Notes: a model not told the origin generated them from the letters alone. 8,649 bases of DNA from Treponema sp. (GCA_017453705.1 JAFTEK010000126.1:1-8649), one strand, 5' to 3'. Shown: positions 1 through 7,084, counted from the stretch's first letter. Made by a program: numbers and translations.

Positions 1-3000
1 ATCCTCTCATCAGACCCCATGTTGCCGACGACTACCTCGCCGGTGTGGATTCCAAACCGGGTGCGGAACTTGGGCTTGCCCTCTCGTATCCAGCTGTTGG
101 ACAAGTTGAATCCCTGCATCTGGCAGGTAAGGGCAGCGCGGCAGGCAAGGGTCGCGTGGAGCTTGGTGTCCATCTCTATGGGAGCACCCCAGAATGCCAT
201 GATGGAGTCTCCTATATACTTGTCTATCGTACCACGGTTGCCAGAAATCGTATGGGCAAAGAGCGAGAAGTAGTCGTACAGTCGGTTGACCAGATCCTCA
301 GGCTTTGTCTTCTCGGAGATTCCCGTGAAGTTCTCTATGTCGGAGAACATCAGGGTAAGGGTCTGCTTCTTGCCGCCTATCTGCGCGTTCTGGCTGTTCC
401 TCACAAGCTGGGTAACAAGGTCAGCGGGAACATACTTCTTAAAGCTCATCAGTCCCTTCTTCATTCCCAGGAAGGAGTCAACCATGTTGTCAATCTCCTT
501 GATACCGGAATCCTTTATCTGCATTCCATCGTCTATCGCCAGCTCCTTGATGTTGTTCATCTCGGTGGAGAGGGTCTTCATCGGGCCAGAGATAAGCGAA
601 GAGACAAGAATGGAGATGATTATCGCTATGATGATGACAATCAGGGAGATAATCATGACAGTCCTGTTGTTCTTATAGACGATTCCCATTATGTCATTGT
701 CAGGGATGACCATGCCCACGTTCATGGAAAGCTCCTTGTCCAGAGGCATGGAGTCTATCTTGCAGAAATAGTTCTTGCCGTCCAGCTTAAAGGAATAAAT
801 GCCATCCGTGTTGACCTTGCCCTTGCTGTTGTCAAAGGCTTCCGCAATGATAGGATCAGCCTTGTCGTCCACTTTCTTCATCGAGAACTTGCTTCCGCCC
901 TCCGCGGAAGGGAATACGTTGAGCAGCCTGTCTATCGGATCCTCCGGCTTCATCGGCTTTGCTATAATCTGGTTGTCCTGATCATAGATGAAAAGCTTTG
1001 AGTTCTCCGTCGTGGAAATTTTTCCCAGGTACAACGAGAGGTCACGGATGCCTATGTCTATACAGGCGACACCGAGCAGACCGCCCTTGTCATCATAGAC
1101 AGGAGAAGCACAGGAGAAGCCGGGCATATTGTCGGTGGCAAAAATATACACGTTTGTCCAAACAGTGGTCTTGTTCTCCACAGCCTTCTTGTACCAGCCA
1201 CGTGTACGCGGATCATATCCGTTGACAAGATCCTCCTCGGTCGAAGGGAAGGTCGCATTGTACTGCTTGTCCTCGTGGACATAGCGGGTATATACCTTGT
1301 CCTTGGTTCTGGTTATATAACGCCGTGTCAGTGTGCCGTTAGGCATCCGCCTACCCATTATCAGGTTGCCTTCTGTATCACCAAAGTATACCATTGCGAA
1401 TTCCTGATGGGTGGAAAGCAGCTCCATAAAGTAATCGAGGGCAACCTCATTGTCCTTCCTAAAGTGGAATTTGTCCTCGTTCCAGTAATGGAATGCTATG
1501 CTGTGTATCTCCTGGGCGGCAGGGGTATAGTAAGCCTCAAGCTTGGTATCAACGGACTTAAGGATTTCCGTCACAAGCTTGTTGGAGACGGAATAAACAG
1601 AATCCTGGGTTCCGCGTGAGTTTATCTTTATTATTATGCCTGCCGTAATGACAAGGAGCATGGTGTTCAGTATGACAAGGGCATCACGTATTCTGAGCTT
1701 CATTCCACCGGAATGAGAGCTGGCGGTGCTGACAGCAGGCTCTGACCTTACCACAGGGGCAGCTGACGCAATAGGCGTTGCTGATGCAATCGGCGTTGCT
1801 GCCGAAACTGCCCCGGCTCCCATGACAGCCTGAACCGGCATCTGGACAGGAACAGGCTCTTTTTCATACCTGCTCGGTTCCAGCGTAAAGATATTGTTTC
1901 CTTCCGCAGCAGCTTCCCTGAGCCGCGCATTGGCAGACCTTTCTTCCTCCGTCTCCCTGGGGGCGACAAGGGCTGTCGTAGCAATGTTCATGTAGACTAT
2001 GAGCAGGGTACGCATAGGGTCTATAAGGGAGTCAATCGCCATAAAGACCACAAGGATGGACTCGACAGGAAGGCCTATCGGATCCAGTATAAGGGAAATC
2101 ATCGGCAGGGTGAGAAGGCCTGACGCACCAGCCGTAGCAGTACCGGCTAGCAGGGAGCCTATCACAATCAGCATCAAGGATGAAGGCGGAAGGCTCGCAT
2201 TATAGACCTGGGCGACAAAGCACGAGGCCAGTGCAAAGTACATGATGTTCCCGAAGCGCAGCACCGTAAGTCCCAGAGGGAACACCAGATCCACCATGTT
2301 CTCCCCAAAGCCCAGGTTCTTGAGCGCGGATATGGACGAAGGCATTGCAGCGAAGCTGTTCCTCGTGGCAAAACAGATGATTATCGGATCCAGGACCTTC
2401 TTCATGACAGTGGCGGGGTTCTTTATGCCGGAGCGGATCCAGATGATTATGCTGCATATCAGCATGGCCACAAGACCCGCTATGTAGAACACGACGATGA
2501 ACTTTACCATCGCCAGCAGTATCTCCACGCCAACCTGGGCTATCTGCTTGCCCATAAGGAAAACCAGTCCTATGGGAAGCCCATACATAGTCCAGTTTAT
2601 AAGCTTCTGGAAGGAGTCCTTCAGCGACATGACCCCATGTATCAGGCTCGCGGACATATCCTCCCGCAGGAATCCTATGGCGACACCGAATATTATAGAA
2701 AAGAACACCAGCTGCAGGATAGAGCCGTTGCTGAATGAGTTGAATATGTTGGACGGTATTATGTTGACGAAAAAGTCCACAAGGGAGGACTTGCTGGAGC
2801 CATCATCCTGCGAGGGGTCATACAAGGCCATCTCATCCTTGCTCGTGTCCGCCGAGGACTTGATTATCTTGTCCAGCACCGCCGTGGTCGCATCCCCAAG
2901 ATCCTTGCCGGGACGTGCCAGCGTTCCCGCCAGCGTTCCGAACACGGATGTGGCAGCCAGCACCACAAGGAAAACAATAAGTATTTTCGCGATGTGGGCA

Positions 3001-3209
3001 CGGGCGTTCGCGTCCTTCATCAGCTGGGCTAAACTAGCCACGATAGAAGTGACCAGAATCGGGATTACCGTCATCTGGAAGAGGTTCAGGTATACGTCGC
3101 CCAGAACTCCCCAGGACAGGGCGGCTTCTTTCTCGTAAAAGCCGAATAGGATTCCAAGGACAACAGAAATCAATATGGTTATGGGGTTCTTGAGTATCTT
3201 TCCTATCAT
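1..3209 (-). CDS. SDF-family symporter fused to amino-acid-type dCache, HAMP and class III adenylate/guanylate cyclase (C-terminus beyond window)
   Basis: One frame is open from ATG 3209 to the left edge, 1069 codons with no stop. Residues 1-416 form a complete SDF/DAACS symporter: eight helices plus hairpins HP1 (about 270-295, ATRNSFAAMP) and HP2 (about 355-380, AGASGLLTLP), with the family segment IIPSNIF at 150-156. Residues 417-502 are a charged, then Ala/Pro-rich linker. A membrane helix (about 509-527) opens a periplasmic dCache domain (about 531-848) with DPRTRGWY at 666-673. A second helix (about 852-873) leads to HAMP (from 874, P876) and a class III cyclase domain. That domain has metal-binding D957 (FSDIENFT) and D1001 (YIGDSIMAFWG) and Lys997, which favours ATP. 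The frame stops after GIHTGEVVVGN, so the catalytic Asn/Arg are not visible. Predicted role: an inner-membrane protein linking solute recognition or transport to cyclic nucleotide synthesis. The function is inferred; the architecture is read directly. Confidence 0.9.
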   Translation of the reverse strand, partial: MIGKILKNPITILISVVLGILFGFYEKEAALSWGVLGDVYLNLFQMTVIPILVTSIVASLAQLMKDANARAHIAKILIVFLVVLAATSVFGTLAGTLARPGKDLGDATTAVLDKIIKSSADTSKDEMALYDPSQDDGSSKSSLVDFFVNIIPSNIFNSFSNGSILQLVFFSIIFGVAIGFLREDMSASLIHGVMSLKDSFQKLINWTMYGLPIGLVFLMGKQIAQVGVEILLAMVKFIVVFYIAGLVAMLICSIIIWIRSGIKNPATVMKKVLDPIIICFATRNSFAAMPSSISALKNLGFGENMVDLVFPLGLTVLRFGNIMYFALASCFVAQVYNASLPPSSLMLIVIGSLLAGTATAGASGLLTLPMISLILDPIGLPVESILVVFMAIDSLIDPMRTLLIVYMNIATTALVAPRETEEERSANARLREAAAEGNNIFTLEPSRYEKEPVPVQMPVQAVMGAGAVSAATPIASATPIASAAPVVRSEPAVSTASSHSGGMKLRIRDALVILNTMLLVITAGIIIKINSRGTQDSVYSVSNKLVTEILKSVDTKLEAYYTPAAQEIHSIAFHYWNEDKFHFRKDNEVALDYFMELLSTHQEFAMVYFGDTEGNLIMGRRMPNGTLTRRYITRTKDKVYTRYVHEDKQYNATFPSTEEDLVNGYDPRTRGWYKKAVENKTTVWTNVYIFATDNMPGFSCASPVYDDKGGLLGVACIDIGIRDLSLYLGKISTTENSKLFIYDQDNQIIAKPMKPEDPIDRLLNVFPSAEGGSKFSMKKVDDKADPIIAEAFDNSKGKVNTDGIYSFKLDGKNYFCKIDSMPLDKELSMNVGMVIPDNDIMGIVYKNNRTVMIISLIVIIIAIIISILVSSLISGPMKTLSTEMNNIKELAIDDGMQIKDSGIKEIDNMVDSFLGMKKGLMSFKKYVPADLVTQLVRNSQNAQIGGKKQTLTLMFSDIENFTGISEKTKPEDLVNRLYDYFSLFAHTISGNRGTIDKYIGDSIMAFWGAPIEMDTKLHATLACRAALTCQMQGFNLSNSWIREGKPKFRTRFGIHTGEVVVGNMGSDER
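1764..1799 (-). repeat. Two-copy 18-bp in-frame tandem repeat in the linker
   Basis: Two adjacent 18-bp units (1764-1781 and 1782-1799) match at 16 of 18 positions. They encode the hexapeptide ATPIAS twice (residues 471-482), followed by a decayed third copy, AAPV. The repeat sits in the Ala/Pro-rich linker between the symporter and the dCache/cyclase half. It looks like a flexible or extended spacer that can change length by unit slippage without breaking the frame. Confidence 0.75.
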
Positions 3210-3220
3210 TCTTGCCTAAT

Positions 3221-3225
3221 CTCCT
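3221..3225 (-). promoter_or_regulatory. Ribosome binding site of the fusion gene, overlapping the upstream stop codon
   Basis: AGGAG on the minus strand shares its first two bases with the TAG stop of the solute-binding protein gene and lies 11 nt before ATG 3209, a slightly long spacing. The arrangement suggests the two genes share a transcript and are translationally coupled. It supports 3209 as the true start of the symporter domain, which begins with the family-typical first helix. Confidence 0.6.
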
Positions 3226-4033
3226 ATAGTCCTGAGTATTTCCTTAGAACCTCATCAGCCGTCATCTTGGGCTGGTTCTCAAGGAATACATTGACCCAGA
3301 AGAGGAGCTGGGTGTTCTCGGTCTTGACAGCGACCGCAATCGGGTCAGTAAGATCAGTGAAGTATATGGGCTTGAACAGCAGGGAACTGTTGGGAGTGGA
3401 TTCAATGACCCTCTTAATCTCAAGCTCGTCCCTGTACAACGAAAGGACTTCCCCATTGGTCAGAGCCTGGACAGCTGCATCCCAGGAAGGATATTCTTTT
3501 ATCGTGGCACCGGGAAAATTATCCTTGGCATAATTTGCATAAGATGAATTCGCGATGACACCCAGGGTCCCTTTGTAATCACGCACAAACTTGTGTACCT
3601 CGCCCTCGCTGGCCACTTTAGCCAGCTGCAGGCGGTTGAACAGGATTCCCTGCTTGAAAGTCATGTATGGAGTGGAGAACTTTATCAAACGCGAGCGGCT
3701 GAGTGTCCGGCTGAGCTTGGAAACGGCCAGATCAGCCTTGCCGGAGGACACCAATGTCACAAGGTCGTTGAAAGCGGGAGCGTCACGGGTTATCACCAGC
3801 TTGACCCCAAGCTCTTCAGCCATCTTGCTTGCAAGATCTATGTCATAGCCTGTAAGCTTGCCGTCCTTGCCCATAAAGTAGAAGGGGGGCTGGTCTACTG
3901 CGGTTATGGCTACCCTCAGCTCCCCCTTGCTCAATATCTGGGACATATCCCCATAAGGGGCACTCCCCTGGGCTACTGCCAGTTGGGTCAGCGGCAGCAT
4001 AAGAAGTGCCACCAATATTCGCATGAACTTCAT
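3224..4033 (-). CDS. Periplasmic amino-acid-type solute-binding protein (SBP family 3)
   Basis: This is a 269-residue secreted binding protein of the bacterial extracellular solute-binding family 3. A signal peptide is clear: basic start, hydrophobic core about 6-20, likely cleavage after AVA at 21. There is no lipobox, so a soluble periplasmic protein is expected. The mature part has the family signature GYDIDLASKMAEELGVK (62-78), and RTLSRSRLIKFSTPY (109-123), where R113 aligns with the Arg that holds the ligand alpha-carboxylate. D202 aligns with the Asp that holds the amino group, so an amino acid is the likely ligand; which one cannot be told. Such proteins normally feed an ABC importer, but none is here. 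The next gene, 14 nt downstream, is the symporter-cyclase fusion, suggesting a partnership. The ATG at 4033 has a strong GGGGAG site 6 nt upstream. Confidence 0.9.
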   Translation of the reverse strand: MKFMRILVALLMLPLTQLAVAQGSAPYGDMSQILSKGELRVAITAVDQPPFYFMGKDGKLTGYDIDLASKMAEELGVKLVITRDAPAFNDLVTLVSSGKADLAVSKLSRTLSRSRLIKFSTPYMTFKQGILFNRLQLAKVASEGEVHKFVRDYKGTLGVIANSSYANYAKDNFPGATIKEYPSWDAAVQALTNGEVLSLYRDELEIKRVIESTPNSSLLFKPIYFTDLTDPIAVAVKTENTQLLFWVNVFLENQPKMTADEVLRKYSGL

Positions 4034-4039
4034 AAAGAA

Positions 4040-4045
4040 CTCCCC
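4040..4045 (-). promoter_or_regulatory. Ribosome binding site of the solute-binding protein gene
   Basis: GGGGAG lies 6 nt before ATG 4033 on the minus strand, the best-placed Shine-Dalgarno sequence in the window. It fixes the start at 4033 rather than the in-frame Met three codons later. The preceding 77-nt gap (4034-4110) holds no convincing terminator and only a weak promoter-like pair, so readthrough from the murG group and a separate promoter are both possible. Confidence 0.7.
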
Positions 4046-4110
4046 GGAGAGGCGACGGCCATCAAAGCCCCACTACCCCATATCTATGAGTTTATCGGCA
4101 CATTCTAAAA

Positions 4111-5367
4111 TTATTCAAACTGTAAATTGCGGCGGAAGGCTCCGCCAAAATCATGATCTATCTGCATAAGGTTGCGGGCCAGCTGCTCCAAAGCCGCCTG
4201 CGCCCCCTGGTTGAATATGGAAACGTTGTCATAAGTCTGCCTGAGCTGCTCCAGTATCCGAACCGAGCATTCCGCCCCCTCCGGGCTGGAAAGGAAGCCC
4301 TCCTGGGCTTTCATTATCCCCCGCAGGAACACCGAGAAGAGCACCCTCGGCCTGAACGAGCCGCAAGAGGCAAGGACTGCGGCCGTGTCAGGGAAATGCC
4401 CCTGGGCAAGCTCCGAGAAAAAGGAGGCGGCGGCAGCCATGACAAGCTCCGGCTTTACGTCAAGATAGGACTGCAAAAAATCGCTGACATTATCATAGGA
4501 CTTGCCGTGCGTAAGGCCGGGGTCATAGTGGAAAATCCTGTCTATCACCTTGAGCTGCTGCTCTGGTGTCCGCTCAAAAAAGCTGTAGATTCTGACACGG
4601 CTTAATATAGTAGGAAGCATCGCGCTCTTCCGCTGGGTAGTAAGGATAAACAGGACACCCTCAGGCGGCTCCTCCAGAATCTTGAGCAGGGCATTCCTGG
4701 CTCCATCGGCCATGCGGTCGGCATTCTCCAAGACAAGAACCTTCTTCCCCTCCCCTCCCTTAAGGTGAGCCCAATAGGAGAAGTTCCTTATGTGTAGGAC
4801 AGGTACTGAATCATACAGGAAAGAGGACTCAAGCTTTTCACAATCCTTCTCCAGACCATCCAAAAGCTTCTGCAGCTCATCAGGCTCCGGAATCGTCCTT
4901 CCCGGAGTCAAAGGCTCAAGGGCTTCGTTTATGGACTGCAACAGGGGGGCCGTCTTGCCAGCCTTGTCGTCTCCTTCCCATAGTATGGGGCTGAACCTGA
5001 GCGTGAGCTTGCGCACAGCCCTCAGGTACAGGTGGCGGGCAGCCTCCAAATGCCTTGAATTCATGGCGTTCTCAGACAACAGGGTGGCCTTGGCAGCCCG
5101 GATTTCAAGAGTCCTGTCCCCAGGCCCGGCAATCAATAGATTCTGGTTAACAAGGGTCTTGTGCTGCAAGCACGACGGACAGGAGCAGTTCCAAAGCCCC
5201 TTCTGACCTTCCGCCCTGCATGAGAGCACCCTTGCAGTCTCCAGCGCGGCGGACAGCTTGCCGGAAGCCTGGGGGCCTGAAAAGAGAATCGAAGGAGGCA
5301 GTCCCCCCACCCCTATATCCCTAGCAAGCAAATCAGGCGCGCTCTGAAATAGGATATTCTCAAACAT
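4111..5367 (-). CDS. holB: DNA polymerase III delta'-like clamp-loader subunit (AAA+), with a large insertion
   Basis: A 418-residue AAA+ protein of the DnaX/HolB clamp-loader family. It has a P-loop-like GPQASGK at 31-37 but Leu rather than Ser/Thr at 38. A zinc-module cysteine cluster follows (C50, C61, C63, C66). VLVLENADRM (210-219) is the Walker B region, followed by ARNALLKILEEPP (223-235) and the sensor/arginine-finger segment LPTILSRVR (251-259), where the usual SRC Cys is Val. The weakened P-loop suits delta', which does not depend on ATP hydrolysis, better than tau/gamma. About 85-95 extra residues (roughly 95-190) lie between the zinc module and the Walker B region, so it is longer than E. 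coli delta' (334 residues). Expected role: loading the sliding clamp during replication. Its ATG overlaps the cvpA stop by 8 nt, implying coupled translation. A divergent DnaX-like protein is the alternative. Confidence 0.8.
   Translation of the reverse strand: MFENILFQSAPDLLARDIGVGGLPPSILFSGPQASGKLSAALETARVLSCRAEGQKGLWNCSCPSCLQHKTLVNQNLLIAGPGDRTLEIRAAKATLLSENAMNSRHLEAARHLYLRAVRKLTLRFSPILWEGDDKAGKTAPLLQSINEALEPLTPGRTIPEPDELQKLLDGLEKDCEKLESSFLYDSVPVLHIRNFSYWAHLKGGEGKKVLVLENADRMADGARNALLKILEEPPEGVLFILTTQRKSAMLPTILSRVRIYSFFERTPEQQLKVIDRIFHYDPGLTHGKSYDNVSDFLQSYLDVKPELVMAAAASFFSELAQGHFPDTAAVLASCGSFRPRVLFSVFLRGIMKAQEGFLSSPEGAECSVRILEQLRQTYDNVSIFNQGAQAALEQLARNLMQIDHDFGGAFRRNLQFE
4131..4146 (-). repeat. 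Perfect 6-bp inverted repeat with 4-nt loop near the 3' end of the delta'-like gene
   Basis: On the minus strand GGCGGA, loop GCCT, TCCGCC form a GC-rich hairpin about 18 nt before the stop of the delta'-like gene. What follows is GCAATTTACAG, without a run of T, so it does not qualify as an intrinsic terminator. It could weaken readthrough into the solute-binding protein gene or protect an RNA end, or it may be chance in coding sequence. Confidence 0.35.
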
Positions 5368-5890
5368 TGGCAGTCAAATCCTGGACAAGCATCAGAAAAG
5401 CCGAAGGAACAGACTCAGATGCCTGCTGGCCGGGCAAGTTGGCTAGAAAAACCTGAAAAAACCGATAATAAATGCTTCCTGAAATAAGGGGTGAAACATC
5501 AAACCAGGGCTGCACGGTCAGGATTATCAGCACCAAAGCGACAATCGCAAGACCCTCCACAGCCCCGAAAGCAAATCCCAATGTCCTGTTGAGCTGGCCG
5601 AGTATCTTTCCTTCAAAAATCTTGCCCACTACCTGCTGTATCACCTTCACTATAAGGAAAACCAGGACAAACACCAGTATAAAGGCAAACACGTTGGCCA
5701 AGACCGCAAAGCGGACATAGGGGAGCAGCTTTACCGCAAGGAGCTTGTAACCGAATATTGCCGCCCAAACAGCAATCAAGGGCGCCCCCCTGTCAAAAAG
5801 CTCGTCCACAAAGCCCTTGAAGCAAGCTATTATCGCGAAAGCCACTACCACAACGGTAAAAACCAAATCACTTATCGGAAGCTGTGCCAT
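5360..5890 (-). CDS. cvpA: CvpA family membrane protein
   Basis: A 176-residue integral membrane protein of the CvpA (colicin V production) family. Four hydrophobic segments lie at about 8-24, 36-55, 62-84 and 104-128. The family signature LGQLNRTLGFAFGAVEGL (97-114) precedes the last helix. Family members are linked in other bacteria to envelope stress and cell-envelope physiology, but the biochemical activity is unsettled. The start at 5890 is chosen because GGAG sits 6 nt upstream. An ATG at 5902 (180 residues) has no ribosome binding site and ATG 5893 is only 3 nt from GGAG. The gene overlaps the end of murG by 23 nt and its stop overlaps the next start by 8 nt, so all three are probably translated from one message. 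Confidence 0.88.
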   Translation of the reverse strand: MAQLPISDLVFTVVVVAFAIIACFKGFVDELFDRGAPLIAVWAAIFGYKLLAVKLLPYVRFAVLANVFAFILVFVLVFLIVKVIQQVVGKIFEGKILGQLNRTLGFAFGAVEGLAIVALVLIILTVQPWFDVSPLISGSIYYRFFQVFLANLPGQQASESVPSAFLMLVQDLTANV

Positions 5891-7043
5891 CATATACTCC
5901 ATTTAAAATTATTTCAGCTATCTTGAGCGAAGGCCGGGTCTGCCCCGCTATCTTCCCCGCCGCATCAGACATCTTACTACGAACCGCCGGATCTTCCATC
6001 TGCGATAGACAATCCCTAAGATGCTCGGAATCCACATCTTTTCCCGCAAGAACCATAGCCGCCCCGGATTTCTCAAAGAAGCGGGCATTGTCCACCTGAT
6101 CCCCGCGAGTTCCGTTCCCGGCCAAAGGAATCAGCAGAAGGGGCTTGCGGCAGACAGCAGACTCCCAGATTGAGTTTGCACCGGAGCGGGACAGCACTAT
6201 ATCTGCCAGCTTAAGCACAAAGACCATCTCTTCGTAGATAAAGGGATATGGCCTGTAGTCATCTGTGATTTTCATCAAATCAGGGTGATCCTCAGCAAAG
6301 CTCCTGCCAGTCTGATGGACAACTATGAACCTCTCCGTCAGCCAGTCCAAGTTATCTATCACCAGGTCATTAATCTGCTTTGCCCCCAGGCTCCCGCCCA
6401 TAACCAAAAGCACCGGCTTGCTCCTGTCCTCGTCTATCCCCAGGAAGGCAAGGCCGTCCGCATTGTCAGCAGGGGCATAGAACAGCGGGCGAACAGGGTT
6501 CCCGGTGACAATGCAATGGGATGAAAGCTGTCCTTTAAAATAGGAAGAGGTTTCCTCATAGGACACAAGGATTTTCCTGGCTCCCCTGGCGTTGAGCCGG
6601 GTGGCAAGACCGGGCGTAAAATCGCACTCGTGCGTGTAATAGGGAATACGCAGGATACGGGCTGCCAGGCAGGGGGGAACGCTTACAAATCCCCCCTTGG
6701 AAAAGAGGCAGTCCGGCTTGATAAAAGCCAGCAGGATCAAGGACTTAACAAAGCCTGCCGCTATCTTAAAAAGATCAAAGCAGTTAAGGATGGAAAAATA
6801 ACGCCTAAGCTTACCGGACGGGATTGGCAGGAACTTCTTGATACAGCCTCCAAATGAAACAAGGCTCTTGGAGACGATATCCCTGTCCATCCCAGAGCCG
6901 CTTCCAATCCAGTATATGTCTACGTCCAGCCCCTTTTTGCCGGCAATGGCCTTCAGTTCTTCCGCTACCGCCAGTCCGGGATATATATGCCCGCCTGTAC
7001 CGCCACCGGCAAAGACTATCTTAATCCTCTTTTTTTCTTCCAT
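5868..7043 (-). CDS. murG: UDP-N-acetylglucosamine--N-acetylmuramyl-(pentapeptide) pyrophosphoryl-undecaprenol N-acetylglucosamine transferase
   Basis: MurG transfers GlcNAc from UDP-GlcNAc to lipid I to make lipid II at the inner face of the cytoplasmic membrane. The 391-residue length suits the GT28 family. The N-terminal glycine loop AGGGTGGHIYPGLA is at 12-25, a HECDFTPGLATR segment (usually HEQN..PG) at 138-149, the C-domain glycine loop GGSLGAK at 216-222, and the UDP-sugar site SRSGANSIWE at 285-294, with its conserved Glu. GDQVDNA (314-320) replaces the more usual HQ..NA. The frame also permits a GTG at 7073, but the -10 box lies inside that extension and only the ATG at 7043 gives the normal MurG N-terminus. 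No clear ribosome binding site precedes it. It is the first gene of the minus-strand group and overlaps cvpA. Confidence 0.95.
   Translation of the reverse strand: MEEKKRIKIVFAGGGTGGHIYPGLAVAEELKAIAGKKGLDVDIYWIGSGSGMDRDIVSKSLVSFGGCIKKFLPIPSGKLRRYFSILNCFDLFKIAAGFVKSLILLAFIKPDCLFSKGGFVSVPPCLAARILRIPYYTHECDFTPGLATRLNARGARKILVSYEETSSYFKGQLSSHCIVTGNPVRPLFYAPADNADGLAFLGIDEDRSKPVLLVMGGSLGAKQINDLVIDNLDWLTERFIVVHQTGRSFAEDHPDLMKITDDYRPYPFIYEEMVFVLKLADIVLSRSGANSIWESAVCRKPLLLIPLAGNGTRGDQVDNARFFEKSGAAMVLAGKDVDSEHLRDCLSQMEDPAVRSKMSDAAGKIAGQTRPSLKIAEIILNGVYDGTASDK
5897..5900 (-). promoter_or_regulatory. Ribosome binding site deciding the cvpA start
   Basis: GGAG inside the end of murG lies 6 nt before ATG 5890. 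It is only 3 nt from ATG 5893 and lies within the codons following ATG 5902. It therefore favours the shorter CvpA beginning MAQLPISD. Confidence 0.6.
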
Positions 7044-7055
7044 AAATATACACCG

Positions 7056-7084
7056 ATTATAACGCAAGGGCACGAGTTAGTAAA
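7056..7084 (-). promoter_or_regulatory. Sigma70-type promoter of the murG group
   Basis: On the minus strand TTTACT (7084-7079) and a perfect TATAAT (7061-7056) are separated by exactly 17 nt. A start of transcription about 7 nt past the -10 box falls near 7049, only about 6 nt before the murG ATG. The message would therefore be nearly leaderless, in keeping with the lack of a Shine-Dalgarno sequence there. Confidence 0.6.

Noticed and set aside
45..1001. A 318-codon plus-strand open frame.
   Set aside because: It lies wholly opposite the cyclase/dCache frame, has no family features, and its composition (many His, Arg, Val and Asp residues) is what the antisense of that coding sequence gives.
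1058..1282. Short minus-strand frames inside 1-3209 that might indicate a broken gene.
   Set aside because: They are out-of-frame shadows; the frame phased on ATG 3209 stays open to the left edge.
2497..3138. A 213-codon plus-strand open frame.
   Set aside because: It is antisense to the symporter domain, whose minus-strand translation shows clear SDF motifs; no homology features are visible in the plus-strand product.
3593..4108. A 171-codon plus-strand open frame.
   Set aside because: It is antisense to the solute-binding protein, which has a signal peptide, family signature and strong ribosome binding site.
4091..4118. Promoter-like pair TTGAAT, 16 nt, GATAAA before the solute-binding protein gene.
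   Set aside because: Each box matches at only four of six positions and the gene is close behind a likely co-transcribed group, so it is too weak to annotate.
7044..7073. Extended murG start at GTG 7073 adding ten residues.
   Set aside because: The extension overlaps the -10 box of the only good promoter and adds residues not typical of MurG N-termini.
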